Shown one piece after another: positions 1 to 8,380 of a stretch of DNA of 64,000 bases. Position numbers and translations under genes: made by a program. Under the pieces are notes generated by a model. That model was not told where the DNA came from. It searched no databases and saw nothing but the letters and a program-made list of their open reading frames with translations. The stretch lies in assembly GCF_032594355.1 (NCBI RefSeq), contig NZ_CP131061.1, positions 744,001 through 808,000 of the forward strand. The letters run 5' to 3'. The DNA comes from Methanolapillus ohkumae (GTDB lineage Archaea > Halobacteriota > Methanosarcinia > Methanosarcinales > Methanosarcinaceae). Position 1 is the first letter of the stretch. Every line of letters begins with the position of its first letter.

Positions 1-72
1 TGCGGTTTTGGCAGATCGGCCAAACTCAGAGATTACAAATGGGTCAGAAAGTGTAACTTAAACGGCGGCTAA
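1..72 (+). CDS. rpl37e: 50S ribosomal protein L37e, C-terminal end (partial)
   Basis: The window opens inside a reading frame that ends at TAA (70-72). The 23 visible residues begin CGFGRSAKLRDYKW, which matches the second zinc-binding CxxCG half and basic tail of archaeal/eukaryotic L37e, a small zinc-ribbon protein of the large subunit. The start and first Cys pair lie outside the window. From established gene order in Methanosarcina, rpl37e lies directly upstream of purF, as here. The identification rests on a short fragment plus synteny. Confidence 0.78.
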   Translation, partial: CGFGRSAKLRDYKWVRKCNLNGG

Positions 73-85
73 TATTGCCGTTTTT
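61..85 (+). terminator. Hairpin plus T-run overlapping the L37e stop
   Basis: AACGGC (61-66) pairs with GCCGTT (77-82) and runs into a T-run (81-85). The hairpin includes the last codons of L37e. Likely a transcript end. Confidence 0.5.
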
Positions 86-819
86 GTGGATTGCATTTTT
101 TCCGTTTCAATTTTTAATTTCAAATTTTAATTTCAAATTAAAAATTTTAAATTTCAAATTTCAATCTATTTGCGCATGAATTTTTCATGCGCTTTTTTTA
201 GAATTGAGAAACATCCATACTTTTTTAATATATATTTTTGAAAGAGTTCTTCTTTTTTAAATGGTTTCTTTTTGACATGATTTTCTGTTTTTGACATGAT
301 TTCATAGGCGGCAACCATCAAACATATTCGTTCGTGATAAATCCGGCGGGTTCAATCTTTTTTCTTTAATTCAAAAAAATTATCCCTCTTTTTTGTTTAT
401 TTTCCGCCGTTTATTAAAAACAAAACTCAACACCCTTTTCATTTTATTTTTTTGACCCTTTTGGACGGATTGAAAATTTTCTTCCGTGCGAAATCGTTAA
501 GTATTTTTTGAGGAAATGCTTATCGAACATTAGTGAAAATTAAATTAAAATAGGACAAAATATTATTCATCTATAGGCATAACATTCCATCGTGAAAGAT
601 GCCGTTTCATTATTATTATCTTGAAAAACGAGTCCAATCGTAGTCTTTGGAACCGTCAAAATCGGAATCGTCATCCAATGAGAAACCACAAGAAAACATA
701 TGAAACCGTCATTTTTTGGCGTCAAACCATATGAGCGGTGGAAATTTAAAAACTCATTTTCTCAACGGATAAATTCTCCTACTTAAAATGAATTAAAAAT
801 CATTTCCGGGTGGTACTCC
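86..819. other. Intergenic region L37e-purF
   Basis: An AT-rich 734-nt gap with no credible gene. It holds a run of AATTTCAAATTT-type repeats (about 106-165), a strong hairpin/T-run at 172-199, and a direct repeat of TTTTTGACATGATTT (about 269-303). The purF promoter must lie near the 3' end, but no TATA element stands out from the AT-rich background. Confidence 0.6.
172..199 (+). terminator. Strong hairpin with T7 tail
   Basis: GCGCATGAA (172-180) and TTCATGCGC (184-192) form a perfect 9-bp stem with a TTT loop, followed directly by seven T (193-199). It would act as a second, stronger terminator for the upstream ribosomal operon. Confidence 0.65.
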
Positions 820-2235
820 TTGAAAGAAGAATGTGGTGTTGCGGGCGCTATTTTACATGACCCCGCGCCGCCGACAAATATTGTGGCGTTTAAGTTGTAT
901 TATGCGCTTTACGCCCTTCAGCATCGCGGTCAAGATTCGACGGGAATTGTTGTTTTTGACGGCTCCAAATCCAAATCTCTCAAACGAATGGGTCTGGTGT
1001 CCGAAGCCTATTCCAAACAAACGATTCAAGACATGGTCGGCTATGTCGGGGTGGGGCATGTCCGAAACGCAACCAAAGGAACACACAACATTGAAAATTG
1101 CCAGCCCTTCGTTTTAAATTTCAAACGCGGTACCATTGCCTTGGCACATAACGGAAGTTTGGTCAACGGCGCTTTTTTAAAAGATCAACTGGAATCGGAA
1201 GGCCGCATTTTTACAACCGATTTGGATGTTGAAGTCATTGCTCTTTTGCTGGTGAAGGAATTATTAAAACACAATGCTGTCGACGCCATTAAAAATGTCA
1301 TGCGGCAGCTCAACGGTTCTTATTCTTTGGTGATTATGATTAACGGTGACCTGTATGCTGTTCGTGATCCGTTTGGCATTAAGCCGCTTTGTTACGGGGA
1401 AATCGATGGCGGGTACGCGGTTGTTTCGGAAAGTGTTGCCTTAGATACCATCAACGGTAAATTTATCCGTGACATCAAAAGCGGCGAAATTCTGGCGTTC
1501 ACAAAAGAAGGCAAAGTGGAAAGTTATCCGACCAACAAAGAAGACGTTGCTGCCCACTGCATTTTTGAGTTTATTTATTTGGCCCGTCCCGATTCTACCA
1601 TTGACGGCCAGCTGGTCTATGCCGCCCGGGAACGAATCGGAAAGCAGCTTGCGCTTGAACATCCGGCCGACGCGGACATCATCTCGCCGGTTCCCGACTC
1701 CGGAATTGCGGCTGCGATTGGTTATGCCCGCGAATCCAAAATTAAATATCTGGAAGGTTTGATGAAAAACCGTTATATTGGCCGCACTTTTATTCTGCCG
1801 TCCCAGGAAATGCGGGAAATGGCCGTCCGGTTGAAAATGAATACGATTAACGATAATTTAAAAGACCAAAGCGTTGTTTTGGTGGACGACAGCGTTGTCC
1901 GGGGAACAACATCGCGCCGGATTATTGACATGATTAAAAAAGCCGGCGCCAAAGAAGTTCATCTCCGGGTGGCGAGTCCGCCGATTATCGGTCCGTGCTA
2001 TCTTGGAATTGACATGCCGACCCGGGACGAATTAATCGCGGTTCACAAAACGATTGAAGGCGTTTGTGCGGCTGTGAATGCGGATTCCATTGGTTACCTC
2101 AGCATCGACGGCTTGGTCAAAGCGATCGGAATCGATAAAAGCCGGCTCTGCCTCGGATGCGTGACCGAACAATATCCGGTCGACATTCCGGGAGAAAAAT
2201 GCTGCCGCAAACAGTGCCGTGTGGATGATTTCTAA
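820..2235 (+). CDS. purF: Amidophosphoribosyltransferase (glutamine PRPP amidotransferase)
   Basis: Catalyses the first step of purine synthesis, PRPP + glutamine to phosphoribosylamine. The 471-aa protein begins MKEECGVAG, placing the Ntn-hydrolase nucleophile at Cys5 after a very short propeptide. The glutaminase domain includes ALQHRGQDSTG and AHNGSLVN; the phosphoribosyltransferase domain carries the PRPP loop VVLVDDSVVRGTTSRR near residue 355. Near the C-terminus Cys residues in CLGC and EKCCRKQC could be ligands of the Fe-S cluster known in Bacillus-type PurF. The start is TTG, preceded by a GGTGG-type site (809-815); no ATG upstream in frame gives a better N-terminus. Downstream purD is 26 kb away, so the pathway is dispersed. 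Confidence 0.95.
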   Translation: MKEECGVAGAILHDPAPPTNIVAFKLYYALYALQHRGQDSTGIVVFDGSKSKSLKRMGLVSEAYSKQTIQDMVGYVGVGHVRNATKGTHNIENCQPFVLNFKRGTIALAHNGSLVNGAFLKDQLESEGRIFTTDLDVEVIALLLVKELLKHNAVDAIKNVMRQLNGSYSLVIMINGDLYAVRDPFGIKPLCYGEIDGGYAVVSESVALDTINGKFIRDIKSGEILAFTKEGKVESYPTNKEDVAAHCIFEFIYLARPDSTIDGQLVYAARERIGKQLALEHPADADIISPVPDSGIAAAIGYARESKIKYLEGLMKNRYIGRTFILPSQEMREMAVRLKMNTINDNLKDQSVVLVDDSVVRGTTSRRIIDMIKKAGAKEVHLRVASPPIIGPCYLGIDMPTRDELIAVHKTIEGVCAAVNADSIGYLSIDGLVKAIGIDKSRLCLGCVTEQYPVDIPGEKCCRKQCRVDDF

Positions 2236-2252
2236 AAAGAAATGATTTTTAT

Positions 2253-2276
2253 CCGCGATTGAAAAATTGCGGGTTT
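2253..2276 (+). terminator. Probable purF terminator
   Basis: CCGCGATT (2253-2260) pairs with AATTGCGG (2265-2272), with one G-T pair, and is followed by GTTTT. It lies 18 nt after the purF stop and is moderate in strength. Confidence 0.45.
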
Positions 2277-2330
2277 TATCATTCTATTCTTCTCGTTTTT
2301 ATTGATTTATTAATTATTGTTTGTTTCACA

Positions 2331-2384
2331 GGCGGCCTACGCGCGCGTTATTGCGGCAAATTTTGCAGATATTTCAACAAAAGT
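2331..2384 (+). repeat. Dispersed GCGCGCGTTATGGC repeat, copy 1
   Basis: GC-rich island in a T-rich gap between purF and rmuC. It shares GCGCGCGTTAT plus a following GGCAAATTTT and ATTTCAACAAAA block with the copy at 60204-60272, and the core GCGCGTTATGGCGACACAT with copies at 13682 and 27309. No coding sense is apparent. Confidence 0.55.
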
Positions 2385-2553
2385 GTCCGTTCACTTTTCT
2401 TCATTTTTCTTCATTCTTTTCATTTTTTTTTCATTTATCTCTTTTTTTTGTTAATTTGTTTTTTTCAGGCGGCGGCATGCATGAACGTCATGGTGCCGGT
2501 TTTTTCAATTGAACAAAAGCCGGAGTTGGTTTTTCTAACTTTTTTTTCAAATA

Positions 2554-3936
2554 TCATCCATCCCTTTCCGAATTTCCAAGAAGAAAGGTGGTTTCTTCTT
2601 GCGGTAACTCCTGAATCTTTTGGAGTTTTTTGGAAATATTTCGGGTTTTAGAGTCCGCGTCATCTAACACACGGGCGGCTTCATCGAGTTTTGTCCGGGT
2701 TTTTTCAATCAAGATGCCGAATTTGCTAAATTCAGTTTTAACGGCGCCGAGAAGTTTCCAAACTTCCCCTGTTCTTTTTTCAACGGCAAGAGTCTGAAAT
2801 CCCATTTGAAGGCTGTTTAAAAACGCAACCAAGGTCGTCGGTCCCGTAACTGTCACTCGGTAATCTCTTTGCAGGTTTTCAAAAAGTCCCGGCCGCCGGA
2901 GAATTTCGGCGTAAAGTCCTTCGGTCGGGATAAACATAATCGCAAAATCCGTTGTGTACGGCGGGTTGATATATTTGTCCCGGATATCCTTCGCATTTTT
3001 CTTCACCGCATTTTCAATCTGCTTGGCATAATATTCAATGTCATCCGGACAATTTTCATAAGCATCCAACAGCCGCTGGTAATCCTCAACCGGGAATTTG
3101 GAATCAATCGCCAGAAGAACCGGCTCGTTTTCATTTTTCTCTCTCCCGGGAAGACGGATGACATATTCAACCCTTTCAGAGGTTTTGGGCTGAGTGGTCG
3201 CGTTTTTTGTGTATTGTTCCGGGGCGAGGAATTGTTCCAAAAGGGCACCGAGCTGGATTTCTCCAAACGTTCCCCGGGTTTTGACGTTGGTTAAGACCCG
3301 TTTTAAATCTCCAACGCCGGCTGCCAGGTTTTGCATTTCCCCAAGCCCTTTAAAGACTTCATCGAGACGCCCGCTGATCCCTTTAAACGATTCATTAAAT
3401 CGCTTCTCCACGCTTTCTTGTAATTTTTCATCAACCACGCATTTCATCTCATCCAATTTTTTGGCGTTGGATTCTTGAAGTTGCGTAATTTTTTGTTCCG
3501 TCAGATCCCGAATTTTATCTAAGCGTTCTTCCATGGTTTTGTTGAGGCCGGCGATTTGTTCAGCCCCCCGGGCGTCTTGCATTTGAAATTTCCGATCCTG
3601 CATTTCCCCATACGCACGCAGAGTTTCCATCATTTCGATACGGTTTTTTTGAAGCGCCGCCCCAAGTTCCTCCCGAACGGCCGCTAAATCTTCCCGGATA
3701 TGCGCATCCATCCGAAAAATGTCCCGCCCGACATCATCGCGCAGGCGACCGCTTTCTTCCCGAAAATCTGAAGAGATGGCATCGGAAATTGAATTTTTCA
3801 AAATATCCAAGGAATGCCCATCCTTAAAATAAGGTTTACCGCTTTGGCTTTTGTTTCGGATTGTCAGCAAAATATTCACAAGCAAGAGAATACACAAAAA
3901 TCCCAGTAAAATCAAAATAACCGTTTCTACGTCCAT
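2554..3936 (-). CDS. rmuC: RmuC-family DNA recombination protein
   Basis: A 460-aa protein of the RmuC family, whose bacterial member limits recombination at inverted repeats and has a nuclease-like core. Residues 5-26 form one N-terminal membrane anchor, followed by a long predicted coiled coil (about 45-190) and then the conserved core with GTFGEIQLGALLEQ, AIDSKFPVEDYQ, DFAIMFIPTEGLYAE and VTGPTTLVAFLNSLQMG. Length is typical. The start ATG has GAGG eight nucleotides upstream. It stands alone on the minus strand, convergent with purF. A role in controlling inverted repeats is interesting given the many palindromes in this genome, but that link is inference. Confidence 0.92.
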   Translation of the reverse strand: MDVETVILILLGFLCILLLVNILLTIRNKSQSGKPYFKDGHSLDILKNSISDAISSDFREESGRLRDDVGRDIFRMDAHIREDLAAVREELGAALQKNRIEMMETLRAYGEMQDRKFQMQDARGAEQIAGLNKTMEERLDKIRDLTEQKITQLQESNAKKLDEMKCVVDEKLQESVEKRFNESFKGISGRLDEVFKGLGEMQNLAAGVGDLKRVLTNVKTRGTFGEIQLGALLEQFLAPEQYTKNATTQPKTSERVEYVIRLPGREKNENEPVLLAIDSKFPVEDYQRLLDAYENCPDDIEYYAKQIENAVKKNAKDIRDKYINPPYTTDFAIMFIPTEGLYAEILRRPGLFENLQRDYRVTVTGPTTLVAFLNSLQMGFQTLAVEKRTGEVWKLLGAVKTEFSKFGILIEKTRTKLDEAARVLDDADSKTRNISKKLQKIQELPQEETTFLLGNSERDG

Positions 3937-4019
3937 AATTTACAGCCTCAACAGACTTTAACGAAAAGAAGTTATAAAGTCCTCACCCGTGCGGTGTGAA
4001 AGTAATAAAAAAGAAGCGG

Positions 4020-4070
4020 GACAGAAAGAATCGACAGAAAGAATCGACAGAAAGAATCGACAGAAAAATC
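4020..4070. repeat. 13-bp tandem repeat (GACAGAAAGAATC x ~4)
   Basis: Three exact units and one degenerate unit of GACAGAAAGAATC, lying in the 218-nt gap between rmuC (start side) and the end of cofG. Confidence 0.8.
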
Positions 4071-4154
4071 AAAATATGTTGGAAAATAGCGGGACAAATG
4101 TTGAAATTTTGTCGAAAAAATAAGAATAGATGCCGGATTTATTCGCCATCGATG

Positions 4155-5168
4155 TCAATCGCCTTTTCTGTATCCGTTTTCATCCACCAATTTTAATATC
4201 AGCGGCTTGGTACGTATTCCATATTTTTCCTTTAAAACAAAATGCGGATAAACCGGCAGACGTTCCCGAAATTCATATCCGTTCTCATTCAGAAGAGTCT
4301 GAAGCATTTCGATTTTCGGCCAAGGCGCTTCCGGGTTGATGTAATCTTTTGTCACCGGAGAAATGCCGCCCAAATCTGAAACACCGTATTTTATCAAATC
4401 CAACGGCGCAATTAAATTGGGCGCGACTTGAACCGCGACATCCGCCGGCAAAATTTTTCGGGCCGCGCAAATCGTTTCAACCATTTCTTCTTTGGACGGC
4501 GGACAAAGACCAAACCTATTCCCATCGTTTTGTCCCGGTTTTGGAGAATAATTTTGGACAATCACTTCTTGAATGTGCCCGTATTTGTGATGAAATTTTG
4601 CGATTTGTTCCAGCGAGTCCACACGATCCGCTTTTGTTTCGCCGATTCCGACCAAAATGCCGGTCGTCATTGGGATGCCTAAAATTCCCGCATTATTTAT
4701 CATATCCAAGCGAACCTTTGGGTCTTTTCCCGGACAGTTTTTGTGGGCAGGAACGTCGGCCGTTGTTTCAAGCATCAATCCCATGCTGGCATTAAGCGGC
4801 GCGAGTTTTTCCAAATCTTTTCGGGTGAGTGCGCCACCATTGGTATGCGGCAAAATTCCGCAATCGATTGCCAGTTCTGATAAATGTGCCACATAATCGA
4901 CAATGGACTCAAAACCCATCGCATTTAACTGTTTTTGAAAAAAAGGATGGGTTTCCGGATATTCCCCAAATGTAAAAAGTGCTTCGGTGCAGCCGTTTAA
5001 AACACCGTTTTGAAAGATGGGAAGGATTTCTTCTTCCGTTAAAAGAGAAGCACCGGGATGATCGGGCGCCCGCCAAAAACCGCAGTAAGCGCATTGATTC
5101 CGGCACACATTGGTGACCGGAATGAACACATTTTTCGAAAACGTAATTATGGGCATGCCAGTTGACAT
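4155..5168 (-). CDS. cofG: 7,8-didemethyl-8-hydroxy-5-deazariboflavin synthase, CofG subunit
   Basis: A 337-aa radical SAM enzyme that, with CofH, makes the Fo chromophore of coenzyme F420. The radical-SAM cluster motif is CRNQCAYC (residues 18-25, CxxxCxxC). The family stretches EALFTFGEYPE and HTNGGALTRKDLEKL are present, as is the CofG tail with RLPVYPHFVLKEKYG. Start ATG has GGATGAT upstream (spacing about 9 nt). CofH is not in the window. It is followed on the same strand by nothing within 200 nt and preceded by the FAD oxidoreductase 43 nt away, so the three genes may be co-transcribed. Confidence 0.95.
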   Translation of the reverse strand: MSTGMPIITFSKNVFIPVTNVCRNQCAYCGFWRAPDHPGASLLTEEEILPIFQNGVLNGCTEALFTFGEYPETHPFFQKQLNAMGFESIVDYVAHLSELAIDCGILPHTNGGALTRKDLEKLAPLNASMGLMLETTADVPAHKNCPGKDPKVRLDMINNAGILGIPMTTGILVGIGETKADRVDSLEQIAKFHHKYGHIQEVIVQNYSPKPGQNDGNRFGLCPPSKEEMVETICAARKILPADVAVQVAPNLIAPLDLIKYGVSDLGGISPVTKDYINPEAPWPKIEMLQTLLNENGYEFRERLPVYPHFVLKEKYGIRTKPLILKLVDENGYRKGD

Positions 5169-5211
5169 TTTACCGAAATCATCCTGACTTTCATTTCATT
5201 TGCTGCAGCCG

Positions 5212-6591
5212 TTATTTTTTCTGCGATTTTTCCCATTCCGCAATATCAGACATGGCATTTTCAACACCAAGCGCGATTCCTTCCACTTCAATTCCGCCGC
5301 GGCCTTTGGCGCCGTCACCGACAATGAAAAGGTTGGAAACCGGGGTTTTGTTTCCAAAGTCCTGTCCCGAAAAAGCACGATTGACCGGCCACCTTCCATG
5401 GTGAACCTGAATCATTAAAATTTCCGGTTTTTTGCCCGGGAACAAATCTTTTAAATCCTCAAGACCCAAGTCGATTTCTTCTTCAATGAAATCCAAGCGG
5501 TCCAAGGCGGTCCGCTGGTGCGCCATAATCAAATGCTTGCCGGGCGGCGCCAAATTCGGGTCGGCGTTTGTTACTTCGTTCATGCCGTTAATCCGGCGGG
5601 TGTACGGCGTCAATAAAATGCCGCCATGTTCAATGAGCGGCTCATCAATCGCAAAACAAATTTTTAATCCGGCTGATGGATTGACCGCTTTTAATTTTTC
5701 CGCATAAGCAGCGTATCCGTCTAATTTTTCCACGTCGGAGCCGCAAATTTCCATTGTTTCTTTATGTCCGATGTCGCTGACCACCAAATCCGCATGAAAT
5801 TCTTCGCCGCCCGCCAAAACGCAGGTACAAACCCCCTCTTGCATGAGGAGTCCGGTGACTTCTTTTTTGGGCTGGACGCTTCCGCCGTTTTCTTCAATTA
5901 TTCGGACCAATTCATCAATAATTGATTTGCAGCCGCCGACAACAATTCCGGGGCCGCCATATTTGTAAACATTGTCAAAAATCGCAAACATTTCTTCCGT
6001 CGTCACTTCATCGGCGGTGGTGCTCAGCGCCCAGCCGGAAAAAGAGTCGGCGCAGCGGTCAATCCGGTCATCCTGAATGTAGCGGGAATACCACGATTTG
6101 AAACGGGCTTCTTTGGGTCGGATGAGCTTGATTTTATATCCGAGGGTCAGCAGCACCATCATCATTTTATTTTTGGCGGCCAAATGTTTCTTAAATTCAA
6201 CGTGCGGGATGTCCATAAATCCGTTTTTGTAATCCGTTTCCGCAACGTTTTTGGGGATGCGGACGGTGGCCATCGGGACAGACGGAATGACGGTGACATT
6301 CGCACCCAGTTTTTGCAGCATTTGGGCAAGTGGTCCGCGGTTTCCGTGCGGAAGCATGTGAAGCGCGCCGGTGGAAAGCTGGTAGCCTTGATATTCAATG
6401 TTCATAAATCGGCCGCCGATAATGGAAAGTCTTTCCAGGACGGTGACTTTGTATCCCTTCAAAGACAGTTGCGCTGCCGTCAACAGGCCGCCAAGACCCG
6501 CACCAATAACAACCGCAGTGAGCCGTGATGCGTTGGATTGTTGGAATTGTTGGAATTGTTGGAATTGTTCAGATGGTCTGGATTCATTCAT
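5212..6591 (-). CDS. FAD-dependent oxidoreductase, phytoene desaturase-like (CrtI family)
   Basis: A 459-aa flavoprotein. A dinucleotide-binding motif VVIGAGLGGLLTAAQL lies near residue 22, followed by the GG-doublet region ERLSIIGGRF; the C-terminal FAD motif NLFIVGDGAKGRGGIEVEG is also clear. The substrate cannot be read from the sequence; methanogens use related enzymes on isoprenoid or other hydride substrates. The start is set by ATG at 6589-6591 with AGGAGG upstream, and ATGAATGA overlaps the ferredoxin stop, so the two are translationally coupled. This suggests the ferredoxin is its electron partner. The N-terminus contains an in-frame slippage-type repeat (FQQFQQFQQ) encoded by 9-bp units. 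Confidence 0.85.
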   Translation of the reverse strand: MNESRPSEQFQQFQQFQQSNASRLTAVVIGAGLGGLLTAAQLSLKGYKVTVLERLSIIGGRFMNIEYQGYQLSTGALHMLPHGNRGPLAQMLQKLGANVTVIPSVPMATVRIPKNVAETDYKNGFMDIPHVEFKKHLAAKNKMMMVLLTLGYKIKLIRPKEARFKSWYSRYIQDDRIDRCADSFSGWALSTTADEVTTEEMFAIFDNVYKYGGPGIVVGGCKSIIDELVRIIEENGGSVQPKKEVTGLLMQEGVCTCVLAGGEEFHADLVVSDIGHKETMEICGSDVEKLDGYAAYAEKLKAVNPSAGLKICFAIDEPLIEHGGILLTPYTRRINGMNEVTNADPNLAPPGKHLIMAHQRTALDRLDFIEEEIDLGLEDLKDLFPGKKPEILMIQVHHGRWPVNRAFSGQDFGNKTPVSNLFIVGDGAKGRGGIEVEGIALGVENAMSDIAEWEKSQKK

Positions 6592-6766
6592 TTTTAATTC
6601 CTCCTTTCGCGTGCGGCTCAATTGCTTTCATCGGACAGTAAGACACGCAAAAACGGCAGTTAACACACTTTTCGGAAATGGATGCTTTTCCAAAGACGGA
6701 AATGGCCCCGTATTTACAAAACGCCATACATTGGCTGCACCCGACACAATTCTTATTGATAAACAT
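6584..6766 (-). CDS. Small 2[4Fe-4S] ferredoxin
   Basis: About 60 aa with two cluster motifs, CVGCSQCMAFC and CVNCRFCVSYCP, typical of bacterial-type 2[4Fe-4S] ferredoxins. ATG at 6764-6766 is preferred, since the longer form adds only MMMVFFH and GGTG sits upstream. It overlaps the oxidoreductase start by 8 nt. A ferredoxin is known to feed a flavoprotein reductase of membrane-lipid saturation in Methanosarcina acetivorans; the partner here is a different flavoprotein subgroup, so the analogy is only suggestive. Confidence 0.88.
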   Translation of the reverse strand: MFINKNCVGCSQCMAFCKYGAISVFGKASISEKCVNCRFCVSYCPMKAIEPHAKGGIKNE

Positions 6767-6788
6767 ATGAAAAAACACCATCATCAAA

Positions 6789-6889
6789 TAATTTCAATCC
6801 AAAAACAAATCATTTCAATCCAAAAACAAATAAATTTCAATCCGAAAATAAATTTCAATCCGAAAATAAATTTATTTTCCAATCCAAAT
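6789..6889. repeat. Tandem ATTTCAATCC-AAAAACAAAT repeat
   Basis: Five imperfect copies of ATTTCAATCCRAAAAYAAA (18-21 bp), immediately upstream of the ferredoxin gene where its promoter should be. Copy number could affect promoter spacing. Confidence 0.7.
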
Positions 6890-7016
6890 AACGAATTTTA
6901 AACGACGGATTCCTAATTACGTTTGACTTTATATAAAGTTAATTCAATATTTTTCATCCAAATCCGAATTTTAAAGACAGCTTCAAAGCATTTTGTGCTG
7001 CCTGTCCGGCCTTCTT

Positions 7017-8087
7017 TTAGTGTTTGCCGTTCGTATCGTATTGGCGGACCACTTTCAGTCCGGCGATTGATCCGGCAATGATATTGACATAGTAGGTAAT
7101 CGCACGCCAGGCAATGACGGCGATGCCGACCAGTGGTGCCGGAACGAAGAGGGAAAATAGGGAAAAAGCTCCGATTTCAGCAATTCCGCTGGCGCCCGGG
7201 GTTGCCGGAACCACCATAATAATTGCCAAGACTACCTGGGACGCGTACAAAAGAAGTATTTCGGGTGTGGTGGGATGAATGTTAAGGCCGGCCAGAATCA
7301 GCCAAAGAATTGTGAAACGTACCGCCCAATAGAGAAAAGTGTAAAAGACAGAGACAAGAAAACTAATTTTTCCGGCGGAGACAAACCGTTCAAAACTGGA
7401 ATGGAACAAGTCGACTTCGTTTTCGGAGGACACAATCCACAAGTTGATTTGAGGATGGTATTTCTCGGGTGCGATTTTGGAGACGAAAATCAAAAACCGG
7501 CGGATTCCGGTTTTGGCGGCGCTTGGGCGAAAAATACCATAGAGCAAAACGCCCAAAATAAGAAAAAGCATGATCATGCCGATGAGAAGAAGTGTGTCCA
7601 GTCCCAAAACATTTGCGTTTTCTCCGCTGCCGGCCAGCGTTCCATGCAGTACAAATATGGATGGGACGATACAAAGAAAAATGAAAAACGTATCTAAAAA
7701 CCGTTCCATAAAAATGATGGCAGTGGATTTTCCGACCGGAACGCCACTTTTTTTGTTCAGCAGCAGAATTCGAAGCGGTTCTCCGCCGACGGCGGCCGGC
7801 GTTAAAGAGGCCAGCAAAATTCCGGTTAAAACATTTTCAAGCATGGTGCGCGTCCGCACTTCGTAACCCAAAGAGCGGGCCAAAAATTTGGATTTTCGTG
7901 CGGTAATCAAATATGTCAAAATCTGAAACAGGAATGCTAAAAGGATATATTCCGGGCGGATTTGGGTCAGCGCTTCAATCGTACTGGAATCGGTCGTAAA
8001 TAAAATGAGGGCGATGGCGGAGATCAAACTGATGACCAATGTGATCCAGAAAAATTTTTTATAATTGACCATTTTTCTCAGCGCCAC
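7017..8087 (-). CDS. Flippase-like membrane protein (LPG synthase TM region / UPF0104 family)
   Basis: A 356-aa integral membrane protein with about eight hydrophobic segments, belonging to the family of the bacterial lysylphosphatidylglycerol synthase membrane domain. Family features are LTPAAVGGEPLRILLL (about residue 96), MERFLDTFF and the late VVPATPGASGIAEIGAFSLF segment. Such proteins are thought to move lipid-linked substrates in archaea; the substrate here is unknown. The listed start is GTG; ATG at residue 6 (8070-8072, MVNYKKFF) is an equal alternative. Confidence 0.85.
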   Translation of the reverse strand: MALRKMVNYKKFFWITLVISLISAIALILFTTDSSTIEALTQIRPEYILLAFLFQILTYLITARKSKFLARSLGYEVRTRTMLENVLTGILLASLTPAAVGGEPLRILLLNKKSGVPVGKSTAIIFMERFLDTFFIFLCIVPSIFVLHGTLAGSGENANVLGLDTLLLIGMIMLFLILGVLLYGIFRPSAAKTGIRRFLIFVSKIAPEKYHPQINLWIVSSENEVDLFHSSFERFVSAGKISFLVSVFYTFLYWAVRFTILWLILAGLNIHPTTPEILLLYASQVVLAIIMVVPATPGASGIAEIGAFSLFSLFVPAPLVGIAVIAWRAITYYVNIIAGSIAGLKVVRQYDTNGKH

Positions 8088-8380
8088 TTTTTGATTTTTT
8101 AAAAATCTTCCAATTTTTCAAAAAACCGTTTGAATATGTTTTAAATAATAATTATTTTACTTTACATAAAAACATAACTCTCAAACACAATTATTTTTCA
8201 AAAATATAAAAAAACAACCTTTTGCTTTTACTCTTTTTTTAAAAATTGCTGTCGTAGCGTACGCGGACCGGCTCCCCAAATTCCAAAGCAGTTGAAACAA
8301 TTAAATATATTATAACACTTTAAATAATTGAAAATCGTAATTTTAATTTTTTCAAAGAAATCAATCCCGGAGAAAACACA

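Noticed and set aside
2259..2651. 130-codon + strand frame after purF
   Set aside because: Phe/Leu-rich low-complexity translation, covers a terminator and a dispersed repeat, and overlaps the end of rmuC on the other strand.
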